Source: Modestobacter sp.
GTDB lineage: Bacteria > Actinomycetota > Actinomycetes > Mycobacteriales > Geodermatophilaceae
NCBI GenBank assembly: GCA_025965635.1
Contig: JAOPWO010000234.1
Span: 1 to 15,614, forward strand
Direction of reading: 5' to 3'
Length of the DNA: 15,614 nucleotides
Below the pieces are notes generated by a model. The model worked only from the letters and a program-made list of their open reading frames with translations, made no database searches and had not been told where the DNA came from. Positions 6,857 to 13,388 of the stretch are shown here, piece after piece. The position numbers were made by a program, and so were the translations under genes. Every line of letters starts with the position of its first letter. The stretch's first letter is position 1.

Positions 6857-8098
6857 GTGAGCGGTGGGCACGAGGTGAGCGCGGCGGACGTCCAGGCGGC
6901 CGTCAACGCCGTCGTCACCACGCTGAGCGCCCCGCCGGACGTCGCCGCCCGCGGCCCGCTGGCCGGCTTGCGGGTGGGGCTCAAGGACAACATCGACACA
7001 GCCGGGGTGCGCACCACGTGCGCCTCCCGGTTCTTCGCCGACCGGGTGCCCGACCGGGACGCCGACGTCGTCGCGCGGCTGCGGGCGGCCGGCGCGCAGA
7101 TCGTCGCCAAGCTCAACCTGGCCGAGTTCGCCGTCGGTGTCACCAGCCAGAACTCCGCGGCCGGTCCCTGCCGGAACCCGTGGGACCCCCGCCGGGTGCC
7201 GGGGGGATCCAGCGGCGGATCGGGTGCCGCCGTCGCGGCCGGGCTGGTCGACCTGGCCCTGGGCACCGACACCGGCGGATCGGTCCGGCTGCCCGCGGCG
7301 ATGAACGGCGTCACCGGCCTCCGTCCCACCGTCGGCACGGTGAGCAACGACGGGGTCTTCCCGGTCTGCCCCGCGGTCGACACCGTCGGGCCGCTCGCCC
7401 GCACGGTCGGGTTGGTGGCCCGCGCGCACCGGGTCCTCGCCGGCTCCGGCGCGTCGGACGCGTCCCCCGCCGCGCCCCGGCGGATCGGGGTGCCCGAGCA
7501 GCTGCTCACCGATGTCGACCCGGGCGTCCGGGAGGTGTTCGAGGCGCTGCTCGCCGAGTTCCGCGCCGGCGGCGCCGAGATCGTGCCGGTGCGCGTGCCG
7601 GGGATCCTCGACGCGCAGGAGCTCGTCTACACGCTGGTCTACGCCGACCTCGCCGTCACCCACCGGGAGCGCATCGAGCGCTCGCCGGAGCTCTTCCACC
7701 CCGACACGCTCCAGCGCTTCCGGTTGGGCCTGGACATCACGGCGGCCGAGCGGGCCGCGGCGGTGGCCGGCCGCAGTGCCGTGCAGGCCCGGCTGGACAC
7801 GGTGTTCGCCGACGTCGACGCCCTGCTGACGCCGACCCTCCCGGTGGACGTGCCCCTCGCCGGGCCGGGGGACGTCGTGGCGGTGTCCCGGCGCCTCGGC
7901 TTCCTGACCTATCCCTGGTCCCTGCACGCCGGGCCCACCCTCGCGCTCCCGGCGGGTCTGCACCCCTCCTCGGGCATGCCGGTCGGGGTGCAGCTCACCG
8001 GCCCGGTCGACGGCGAGGAGGGGCTCTTCGCCGTCGGCGCCTGGTACCAGTCGCGCACCGCCTGGCACGACCTGCGGCCCCCGCTCTGCCTGGGCTGA
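6857..8098 (+). CDS. Amidase (amidase-signature family)
   Basis: A cytoplasmic hydrolase of a carboxamide or acylurea bond, releasing ammonia or an amine. The Ser-cisSer-Lys triad is visible: K43 in VGLKDNIDTAG, the cis-serine in PGGSSGGSGAA (S118/S119) and nucleophile S142 in LGTDTGGSVRLPA. At 413 residues it is at the short end of the family (often 450-500), like some small-substrate amidases. The C-terminal half holds the usual LLTPTLP and GMPVGVQL segments. The GTG at 6857 has GGAGGA six bases upstream. It is transcribed away from the MaoC operon from an overlapping promoter and converges with the GntR gene 19 bases beyond its stop. With the isochorismatase-fold hydrolase and RutA-like enzyme nearby, it likely removes amide nitrogen from a catabolic intermediate. 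The substrate cannot be read from sequence. GatA is excluded because no gatB/gatC neighbours are present. Confidence 0.92.
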   Translation: MSGGHEVSAADVQAAVNAVVTTLSAPPDVAARGPLAGLRVGLKDNIDTAGVRTTCASRFFADRVPDRDADVVARLRAAGAQIVAKLNLAEFAVGVTSQNSAAGPCRNPWDPRRVPGGSSGGSGAAVAAGLVDLALGTDTGGSVRLPAAMNGVTGLRPTVGTVSNDGVFPVCPAVDTVGPLARTVGLVARAHRVLAGSGASDASPAAPRRIGVPEQLLTDVDPGVREVFEALLAEFRAGGAEIVPVRVPGILDAQELVYTLVYADLAVTHRERIERSPELFHPDTLQRFRLGLDITAAERAAAVAGRSAVQARLDTVFADVDALLTPTLPVDVPLAGPGDVVAVSRRLGFLTYPWSLHAGPTLALPAGLHPSSGMPVGVQLTGPVDGEEGLFAVGAWYQSRTAWHDLRPPLCLG

Positions 8099-8117
8099 CG
8101 GCCGGCGGGCGCGGGGG

Positions 8118-8846
8118 TCAGACGGTGCGGAGCCGGTCCATCTGCACGTAGGCCGCGGTCAGGTGGTCCAGGTGCCGGCGCATCGCGTCCTCGGCACCGG
8201 GGCCGTCACCGCGCTCCACCGTGCTGAGCAGCTCGGCGTGGTCCGCGGCGACCTGGATCCAGAAGCCGTCGGGCGCCCGGTCGCGGCCGAACCGGTGCGA
8301 CAGCACCCGGAACAGCGGCGCGGTCACCACCTCCAGGAGCGGGTTGTCCGCGGCGCTGAGCAGCACGAGGTGGAAGGCCTGGTTGGCCGCGTAGGTCTCC
8401 GGACCCTCGGCGCCGGCCGGGTCGAACTGGGCGGCGCGCAGCCGCTCGAGGTGCTTGGCGGTGCGGAGCCGGGCGGCCGCGCCGGCGACCGGGACCTCCA
8501 GCACGTGCCGCGCGGTCATCAGCTGCGCGACGGTGACGGCGTCGGCCGCGGCGAGCAGGGTCACCCCGGTCTCGAGGTTGGCGCTCACGTGCCCCACGCT
8601 GGGCACGGCGACGAAGCTCCCGCCCGTGACCCCCCGCACCGTCTGGATCAGGTCCTGGCTGGACAGTGCCCGCAGGGCCTCGCGGACGGTGCTGCGGCCC
8701 ACCCCGAACGTCGTGGAGAGCTCCTGCTCGCTGGGCAGCCGGGCGCCCGGCGGCAGGGCACCGGACAGGATCCGGGCGCGCAGGCGTGCGGCCAGCACCG
8801 CATAGGCGGGAGCCGCCGCGGACGGCTCCGGCCGGGCGTCGGTCAC
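8118..8846 (-). CDS. FadR-type GntR transcriptional regulator (FCD domain)
   Basis: The 242-residue protein has an N-terminal GntR winged helix-turn-helix (about residues 14-80, with LPPGARLPSEQELSTTFGVG, RSTVREALRAL and GVTGGSFVA). A C-terminal all-helical FCD ligand-binding domain spans about residues 105-235. Likely metal-site histidines are H159, H203 and H225; the usual aspartate four residues before the first histidine is N155. The start is a GTG with no strong ribosome-binding site. It lies between the amidase (convergent) and the + strand catabolic genes (divergent). A shared 11-bp element in the promoters on both sides is its probable operator, which would make it the local, probably autoregulated, repressor. 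The effector is likely a carboxylic acid or acyl-CoA of the pathway, an inference from the family. Confidence 0.93.
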   Translation of the reverse strand: MTDARPEPSAAAPAYAVLAARLRARILSGALPPGARLPSEQELSTTFGVGRSTVREALRALSSQDLIQTVRGVTGGSFVAVPSVGHVSANLETGVTLLAAADAVTVAQLMTARHVLEVPVAGAAARLRTAKHLERLRAAQFDPAGAEGPETYAANQAFHLVLLSAADNPLLEVVTAPLFRVLSHRFGRDRAPDGFWIQVAADHAELLSTVERGDGPGAEDAMRRHLDHLTAAYVQMDRLRTV

Positions 8847-8893
8847 CCGGCCAGTCTGGCAGCCGACGAAACGGAGACGTCATGTCCCAGCCG

Positions 8894-8922
8894 TTGACCG
8901 GCGAAAGTTCAGACCTTTAGAT
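8894..8922 (+). promoter_or_regulatory. Putative promoter of the small ORF–hydrolase–PrpD–RutA operon
   Basis: TTGACC at 8894-8899 is followed after 17 bases by TTAGAT at 8917-8922. The architecture (TTGAC, 17-base spacer containing the operator) repeats that of the amidase promoter. A start near 8929 would give a leader of about 48 bases before the GTG at 8977. Confidence 0.55.
8904..8918. promoter_or_regulatory. Candidate GntR operator, site 2
   Basis: The 15-mer AAAGTTCAGACCTTT is an imperfect palindrome agreeing with its reverse complement at 12 of 15 positions. With the following A it contains the reverse complement of TAAAGGTCTGA seen at 6813-6823. It lies between the -35 and -10 of the + strand promoter and 58-72 bases upstream of the GntR start, so it could serve both repression of the operon and autoregulation. 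Confidence 0.65.
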
Positions 8923-8976
8923 GGGCCCACGGCGCCCGTCGCCGCCCGCCCTCCCCGACTCCTGGAGGTCCTGCCG

Positions 8977-9141
8977 GTGTCCGTCGTCCCCCGAGCGGCC
9001 CTCGTCTCCTGCAGCGCCACCGGCGACGTCGCCCCGGAGTCCGGCCGGCCGCAGGACGCCCGGCTCGCCCGCACCGCCGGCCACCTCGCCGCGGACCTCG
9101 CGCAGGGCACCGCCGAGCAGGCCACGGACGGAGCCCGGTGA
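8977..9141 (+). CDS. Small hypothetical protein, 54 residues
   Basis: The GTG at 8977 is preceded by GGAGG with an 8-base gap, the best ribosome-binding site of this intergenic region. The frame runs to a TGA that overlaps the start of the next gene by GTGA, the same coupling seen at other junctions in the window. The product begins VSVVPRAALVSCSATGD and is rich in Ala, Arg, Thr and Asp, with no signal peptide or membrane segment. I do not recognise a family. It could be a genuine small protein, a leader peptide that couples translation of the hydrolase, or a remnant of a longer gene. Confidence 0.5.
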   Translation: MSVVPRAALVSCSATGDVAPESGRPQDARLARTAGHLAADLAQGTAEQATDGAR

Positions 9142-9755
9142 GCACGCCGGAGGAGGTGCGGGTCGGGGTCGGCCGGCTCGACACCCGGGAGCGCCCCGGG
9201 CTCGTGATGGTGGACTGCCAGCGGTTGTTCACCCTCGGTGGCACACCGGGGTCGCCGCTGGACGCCGCGGTCTCCACCGCGGCCGCCGCCGCCCAGGCCG
9301 CCCGGGACCGCGGGGTGCCGGTCGTCTGGCTGCGCACGCTGTTCGAGGCCGACGACGAGCTCGGGCCGGTGTGGCGGGCCAAGGCGCCCGCGCTGGCCCA
9401 GTTGCGGCCGGGCAGCGAGCTCGCCGACTGGGACCCGCGGGTCGGCCACCGGTCCGGCGAGGTCGTCGTCACCAAGAAGCGGGCCTCCGGCTTCGTGGGC
9501 ACCGACCTGCACGAGGTGCTCACCGACCTGGACGTGTTCACCCTCGCCGTCGCCGGGTTCACCACCGCCGGGTGCGTGCGGGCCACCGTCGTCGACGCGG
9601 CGTCCCTCGACTACGCGCCGGTCGTGCTGGCCGACGCGATGGCCGACCGGTCCGACTCGATCCACGAGGCCGGGCTGCTCGACCTCGACGCCCGGTACGC
9701 CGACGTGGTCCGCGACTCGGCGGCCTGGTGGTCCGGGATCCCCGCTCGGCCATGA
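9138..9755 (+). CDS. Isochorismatase-fold cysteine amidohydrolase (N-carbamoylsarcosine amidase-like)
   Basis: The 205-residue protein has the Asp-Lys-Cys triad of the fold: D26 in VMVDCQ, K113 in VTKKRASGF and C146 in GFTTAGCVRATVVDA. The spacing and the TTAGCVRAT motif match N-carbamoylsarcosine amidase, maleamate amidase and RutB-like enzymes, which cleave carbamoyl or amide groups, rather than true isochorismatase. In the Rut pyrimidine pathway the RutA product ureidoacrylate is hydrolysed by RutB, an enzyme of this fold. A RutA-like gene two positions downstream makes a similar acylurea- or amide-cleaving role likely here. The GTG start at 9138 overlaps the stop of the small upstream ORF. 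An ordinary GGAG Shine-Dalgarno directly before it is absent, which fits translational coupling. The precise substrate is inferred only. Confidence 0.88.
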   Translation: MSTPEEVRVGVGRLDTRERPGLVMVDCQRLFTLGGTPGSPLDAAVSTAAAAAQAARDRGVPVVWLRTLFEADDELGPVWRAKAPALAQLRPGSELADWDPRVGHRSGEVVVTKKRASGFVGTDLHEVLTDLDVFTLAVAGFTTAGCVRATVVDAASLDYAPVVLADAMADRSDSIHEAGLLDLDARYADVVRDSAAWWSGIPARP

Positions 9756-9770
9756 CCGTCCGACCCCTTC

Positions 9771-9792
9771 CGCGGCGGGTTCCCCCGCCGCG
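9771..9792 (+). other. Intercistronic hairpin between hydrolase and PrpD genes
   Basis: CGCGGCGGG and CCCGCCGCG form a perfect 9-bp GC stem around the loop TTCC. No T-run follows, and the ribosome-binding site of the next gene begins directly after it. It may attenuate readthrough or protect mRNA ends within the operon. Confidence 0.5.
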
Positions 9793-9806
9793 ACCGCAGA
9801 GGAGCA
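9792..9806 (+). repeat. Duplicated 15-bp leader, copy 1 (with ribosome-binding site)
   Basis: GACCGCAGAGGAGCA stands directly upstream of the PrpD-like ATG at 9811 and recurs exactly at 11280-11294 upstream of the RutA-like ATG. It contains the AGAGGAG Shine-Dalgarno with a 6-base spacing to the start. Confidence 0.75.
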
Positions 9807-9810
9807 CCGC

Positions 9811-11205
9811 ATGAGCGAGCAACCGGTCGACGAGCGCCCACTGGCCCGCCGGGTCGCCGAGTTCGTGGCCGCCACCGGTCCGGGGGCCGTGCCGGAGGAG
9901 GTCCTGGGGCGGGCGCGGCACCTCGTGCTCGACGCCGTGGGGCTCGCCTTCGCGTCCACCGCCTATCCCTTCCCCGCCGTGGCGCGGGAGGCGCTGGGGG
10001 CGCTCGGGTCGGGCGACCACCCGGTGCTGGGGATGAAGGACCGGCTGGAACCGCGGGACGCGGCCGTCCTCAACGGTGTCCTCGTGCACGGCCTGGACTT
10101 CGACGACACCCACATCGGGGCGGTCACGCACGTCTCCGCGGCCGCGCTGCCCGCGGCCATCTCCGCGGCCACCGTCGTCGGTGCCACCACCCGCGACCTG
10201 CTGCTCGCCTACGTCCTCGGCGTCGAGGTGTCGGCCCGGATCGGGCTCGCCGGCGCCGGCGCCTTCCACGACATCGGCTGGCACCCGACCGCCGTGGCCG
10301 GCGCCTTCGGGTCGGCGGTGGCCGCCGGGAAGCTGGCCGGGCTGGACGCCGGCCAGCTCACGATGGCCCAGGGCGTCGTCGGCTCGATGGCCGGCGGTCT
10401 GCTCGAGTTCCTCGAGGACGGCGCCTGGACCAAGCGCCTGCACCCGGGCTGGGCGGCGCTGTGCGGGCTCACCGCGGCCACCTTCGCCCGGACCGGCTGG
10501 ACCGGCCCGGCTGCGGTGTACGAGGGCCGGTTCGGGCTGTTCAACACCCATCTGCCCGGCCGGGACACCCATCCGGAGCTGATCGCCACCGACCTGGGCA
10601 CCACCTGGGAGATCGCCCGGACCGCGGTGAAGCCCTATCCGATCTGCCACTTCAACCACGCGTTCGCCGACGCCGCGAAGCTGCTGCGCGAGGAGCACGG
10701 CATCCGCCCCGAGCAGGTCGCCACGGTGCGCTGCGCCATCCACCCCACGCCGGGCAAGGTCGTCTGCGAGCCGGCGGCCGCCAAGTGGGCTCCGCGCGAC
10801 GAGTACGACGCCAAGTTCAGCCTGCCCTACGTCGTGGCGACGGTGCTGACCACCGGCCGGTTCACCCTCACCGAGCTCGACGACCGCTCCCTCGCCGATC
10901 CCGCGGTGCTGGACCTCGCCCGCCGGGTGCAGGTCGTCGACGACCCGGACAGCGCCTTCCCCCGGGCGTACTCGGGGTTCGTGGAGATCGAGCTGACCGA
11001 CGGGCGCCGGGTCAGCCACCGCGAGCAGGTCAACCGCGGCCACGACGAGCGGCCGCTGACCGACGCCGAGATCGTCGCCAAGTTCCGCGAGTCGATGTCC
11101 GTCGTCGCCGACGAGGCCACCACCGACCGGGTCGAGCGGGCCGTCCTGTCGATGGGCGACGACCGCCCGGCCCGCGACTTCGCCGAGGCGTGCAGCGCCT
11201 CCTGA
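9811..11205 (+). CDS. MmgE/PrpD family protein
   Basis: The family includes 2-methylcitrate dehydratase, cis-aconitate decarboxylase (which makes itaconate) and iminodisuccinate epimerase; members act on tri- or dicarboxylates. The 464-residue length is typical. Conserved active-site segments are VHGLDFDDTH (residues 92-101), H107, the GWHPTA histidine H158, and GAWTKRLHPGWAA with K208 and H211. A second domain begins near TAVKPYPICHFNHAFADA. The ATG has an AGAGGAG Shine-Dalgarno. It follows the amidohydrolase after 55 bases and precedes a RutA-like gene by 92. No methylcitrate synthase is present, so a propionate-pathway role is not favoured despite the downstream PrpB-like lyase. A dehydratase, isomerase or decarboxylase acting on the de-nitrogenated acid is the likely role. 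Which reaction it performs cannot be decided from sequence. Confidence 0.93.
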   Translation: MSEQPVDERPLARRVAEFVAATGPGAVPEEVLGRARHLVLDAVGLAFASTAYPFPAVAREALGALGSGDHPVLGMKDRLEPRDAAVLNGVLVHGLDFDDTHIGAVTHVSAAALPAAISAATVVGATTRDLLLAYVLGVEVSARIGLAGAGAFHDIGWHPTAVAGAFGSAVAAGKLAGLDAGQLTMAQGVVGSMAGGLLEFLEDGAWTKRLHPGWAALCGLTAATFARTGWTGPAAVYEGRFGLFNTHLPGRDTHPELIATDLGTTWEIARTAVKPYPICHFNHAFADAAKLLREEHGIRPEQVATVRCAIHPTPGKVVCEPAAAKWAPRDEYDAKFSLPYVVATVLTTGRFTLTELDDRSLADPAVLDLARRVQVVDDPDSAFPRAYSGFVEIELTDGRRVSHREQVNRGHDERPLTDAEIVAKFRESMSVVADEATTDRVERAVLSMGDDRPARDFAEACSAS

Positions 11206-11255
11206 CCCGTCGCACCCCCACGCCGTTCCATCGGCCGGCTCGGCCGGTCCGCACC

Positions 11256-11285
11256 ACCGCACCGCACCGCACCGCACCGGACCGC
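11256..11285 (+). repeat. Tandem 5-bp repeat ACCGC upstream of the RutA-like gene
   Basis: Six consecutive 5-mers read ACCGC, ACCGC, ACCGC, ACCGC, ACCGG, ACCGC, running into the ribosome-binding leader. The array lies wholly between the PrpD stop and the RutA-like ATG, so a change in unit number would alter spacing but not protein. Confidence 0.8.
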
Positions 11286-11294
11286 AGAGGAGCA
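11280..11294 (+). repeat. Duplicated 15-bp leader, copy 2 (with ribosome-binding site)
   Basis: An exact second copy of GACCGCAGAGGAGCA, here five bases from GGAG to the RutA-like ATG at 11298. The first copy is at 9792-9806 in front of the PrpD-like gene. Confidence 0.75.
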
Positions 11295-11297
11295 GAC

Positions 11298-12350
11298 ATG
11301 GACTTCGGGGTATTCATCCCGATCGGGAACAACGGCTGGCTCATCTCCGAGAACGCCCCGCAGTACATGCCGTCGTTCGAGCTGAACAAGCGGATCGTCC
11401 AGGAGGCCGAGCGGCAGGACTTCGCGTTCGCGCTGTCGATGATCAAGCTCCGCGGTTTCGGCGGGAAGACGGAGTTCTGGGACCACAACCTGGAGTCGTT
11501 CACCCTGATGGCGGGGCTCGCGGCGGTCACCGAGCGGATCAAGCTCTACGCCTCCACGGCCATCCTCACCCTGCCGCCGGCGATGGCGGCCCGGATGGCG
11601 ACCACCATCGACTCGATCGCCCCCGGCCGGTTCGGGATCAACATCGTCTCCGGCTGGGCCAAGGGCGAGTACGACCAGATGGGGCTGTGGCCGGGTGACG
11701 ACTACTTCGCCCACCGGTACGACTACGCCACCGAGTACGTGCAGGTGATGCGTGAGCTGTGGGACACCGGCCACTGCACCTTCGAGGGCGAGTACTTCAC
11801 GATGAAGGACTGCGTGCTGTCCCCTCGCCCGCAGTCGGGCATCGACGTCGTCTGTGCCGGCCAGTCCGAGCGGGGGATGCGGTTCTGCGCCGAGAACGGC
11901 GACTACAACTTCATCCTCAGTCCCGGCGTCAACGACCCGGGGGTCTACCGGGAACCGGTCGAGAAGCTCTCGGCGGCGGCGGCCGAGACCGGCCGGGACG
12001 TCGGCTCGCTGCCGCTGTTCATGGCGATCATGGCCGACACGGACGAGGAGGCGCACGCCAGGTGGCAGAGCTACCACGACGGCGCCGACCTGGGTGCGCT
12101 CGGCTACATGGCCGAGGAGGGGGCGAAGGACACCGCCACCGATGAGGGCGGCACCGCCCGCAAGATCAACCTCCCGGAGGGGGCGATCAACTTCAACATG
12201 GCCACCCTCGTCGGGTCGCCGGAGACGATCGCCCGGCAGATCGACCAGGTCGCGGCGATGCCGGGGGTGAAGGGGATGATGTTCACCTTCGACGACTTCG
12301 AGAAGGGCGTGAAGGACTTCGGCGAGAAGGTCCGGCCCCTGCTCGGCTGA
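11298..12350 (+). CDS. rutA: RutA-type flavin monooxygenase (pyrimidine monooxygenase homologue)
   Basis: RutA opens the uracil ring between N3 and C4 using FMN and O2 through a flavin-N5-peroxide, giving ureidoacrylate. The 350-residue protein matches E. coli RutA along its length: FIPIGNNGWLIS, APQYMPSFELNK, ALSMIKLRGFGGKTEFWDHN, SFTLMAGLAAVT, LTLPPA, WPGDDYF, RYDYATEYVQV, LVGS and FTFDDF. The FMN-contact positions of E. coli RutA are conserved at the same numbers: N115 and E124 (GINIVSGW, KGEYDQMG), R140-Y141 (HRYDY) and S190 (CAGQSERGM). The ATG has a GAGGAG Shine-Dalgarno. No rutC, rutD, rutE, rutF or rutG is found here, so a flavin reductase must come from elsewhere. RutA relatives also act on other rings and on sulfones, so uracil is possible but not proven. 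The local catabolic context suggests a cyclic amide or N-heterocycle. Confidence 0.93.
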   Translation: MDFGVFIPIGNNGWLISENAPQYMPSFELNKRIVQEAERQDFAFALSMIKLRGFGGKTEFWDHNLESFTLMAGLAAVTERIKLYASTAILTLPPAMAARMATTIDSIAPGRFGINIVSGWAKGEYDQMGLWPGDDYFAHRYDYATEYVQVMRELWDTGHCTFEGEYFTMKDCVLSPRPQSGIDVVCAGQSERGMRFCAENGDYNFILSPGVNDPGVYREPVEKLSAAAAETGRDVGSLPLFMAIMADTDEEAHARWQSYHDGADLGALGYMAEEGAKDTATDEGGTARKINLPEGAINFNMATLVGSPETIARQIDQVAAMPGVKGMMFTFDDFEKGVKDFGEKVRPLLG

Positions 12351-12360
12351 TCCGGCGTCG

Positions 12361-12389
12361 CGGCCCGCCCGGGACCTCCGGGCGGGCCG
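12361..12389 (+). terminator. Strong GC hairpin after the RutA-like gene
   Basis: CGGCCCGCCCGG and CCGGGCGGGCCG form a perfect 12-bp stem with loop GACCT. There is no T-run, as is common for actinobacterial hairpin terminators. It ends about 20 bases before the preferred start of the next gene, so it may reduce but not abolish readthrough. Confidence 0.65.
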
Positions 12390-12409
12390 TGCCGCGCCTG
12401 GGAGTTCCC

Positions 12410-13300
12410 GTGACCTCGTTCCTCTCTCCACGCCCCGACACCCGCCGCCGGCTGCGCGAGCTGCTCGCCGGCCCCGCGCCGGTCCTGGTGCCTGGCGCCT
12501 ACGACGCCCTCTCCGCACGGCTGGTGGAGCAGGCCGGCTTCGACGCCGTCTACATGACCGGTTTCGGCACGTCGGCCACCCTGCTCGGCCGGCCGGACAT
12601 CGGGCTGCTCACCGGCAGCGAGATGGCCGACAACGCCCGCCGGATGGTGCAGGCCGTCGGCGTCCCGGTCATCGCCGATGCCGACACCGGCTACGGCAAC
12701 GCGCTCAACGTCGTCCGCACCGTGCGGGAGTACGAGCAGGCCGGGGTGGCCGCCCTCCAGTTGGAGGACCAGGTCGCACCCAAGCGCTGCGGTCACATGA
12801 GCGGCAAGGCCGTCGTCGACGTCGCCGAGGCCGTGGCCAGGATCCGGGCGGCCGTGGCCGCCCGGACCGACCCCGACCTCGTGGTCGTCGCGCGCACCGA
12901 CGTGGCCCAGGTCGAGGGCATCGACGCCGCGATCGACCGGGCCCGGCGCTTCGCCGACGCGGGGGCCGACGTCCTCTTCGTGGAGGCCCCCCGCACGGCT
13001 GCCGATGTGGAGGCCGTCGCCACCGGGCTGGCCGGGTACCCGCTGCTGTTCAACTGGGTCGAGGGCGGGCAGACCGAGGGCCTGACCCTGCAGACGGTCA
13101 CCGAGCTGGGGTTCCGGCTGGTCATCTTCCCGATCTCCACGCTCCTCGCTGCCACGGCCGGGATGCAGGGCGTGCTGGAGACACTGCGGCGGGACTCGAC
13201 GACCGACACCCATGCCGGCCCGATGCAGACCTTCCCCGACTTCCTGGACACCATCGGGCTGGCCGGGGTGCGCGAGGACGAGCAGCGCCTCTCCTCCTGA
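12410..13300 (+). CDS. Isocitrate lyase/PEP mutase family C–C lyase (methylisocitrate lyase-like)
   Basis: This superfamily cleaves 2-hydroxy-di/tricarboxylates with Mg2+, for example 2-methylisocitrate (PrpB), 2,3-dimethylmalate or oxaloacetate. The 296-residue protein shows GAYDALSARLVEQAGFDAVY, VIADADTGYGN with metal-linked D90 and D92, LQLEDQVAPKRCGH and VVVARTDV. The KRCGH loop with C127 matches the catalytic cysteine loop of PrpB and isocitrate lyase, which indicates a lyase rather than a phosphonomutase or hydrolase. GTG 12410 is preferred over GTG 12389, which is the last base pair of the hairpin stem; GGGAG lies about six bases before 12410. It is the last gene of the + strand run. 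Its likely task is to cleave the acid produced by the PrpD-like protein into pyruvate plus a short acid, by inference. Substrate identity is open. Confidence 0.93.
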   Translation: MTSFLSPRPDTRRRLRELLAGPAPVLVPGAYDALSARLVEQAGFDAVYMTGFGTSATLLGRPDIGLLTGSEMADNARRMVQAVGVPVIADADTGYGNALNVVRTVREYEQAGVAALQLEDQVAPKRCGHMSGKAVVDVAEAVARIRAAVAARTDPDLVVVARTDVAQVEGIDAAIDRARRFADAGADVLFVEAPRTAADVEAVATGLAGYPLLFNWVEGGQTEGLTLQTVTELGFRLVIFPISTLLAATAGMQGVLETLRRDSTTDTHAGPMQTFPDFLDTIGLAGVREDEQRLSS

Positions 13301-13317
13301 CCCGGCCGGCCGCCGTG

Positions 13318-13342
13318 CCCACCCCCGGTCCCCGGGGGTGGG
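13318..13342 (+). terminator. GC hairpin terminator-like structure before fabG
   Basis: CCCACCCCCGG and CCGGGGGTGGG pair perfectly over 11 bp with a 3-base loop (TCC). It lies 17 bases after the lyase stop and 46 bases before the fabG start, so it probably separates the catabolic locus from the fatty-acid operon. No T-run follows. Confidence 0.65.
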
Positions 13343-13388
13343 ACCGGGGGCCAGCGGCTAGGTTCGTCCCCGGAAGCGGGACTCGCGA

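Noticed and set aside
12389..12409. Earlier GTG start for the isocitrate-lyase-family gene
   Set aside because: The GTG at 12389 is the end of a 12-bp hairpin stem and has no Shine-Dalgarno in free sequence; GTG 12410 has GGGAG about six bases upstream.
11808..13300. Propionate 2-methylcitrate cycle operon (prpB/prpD)
   Set aside because: There is no methylcitrate synthase (prpC), and the two genes are separated by a RutA-like gene within an amide-catabolism context.
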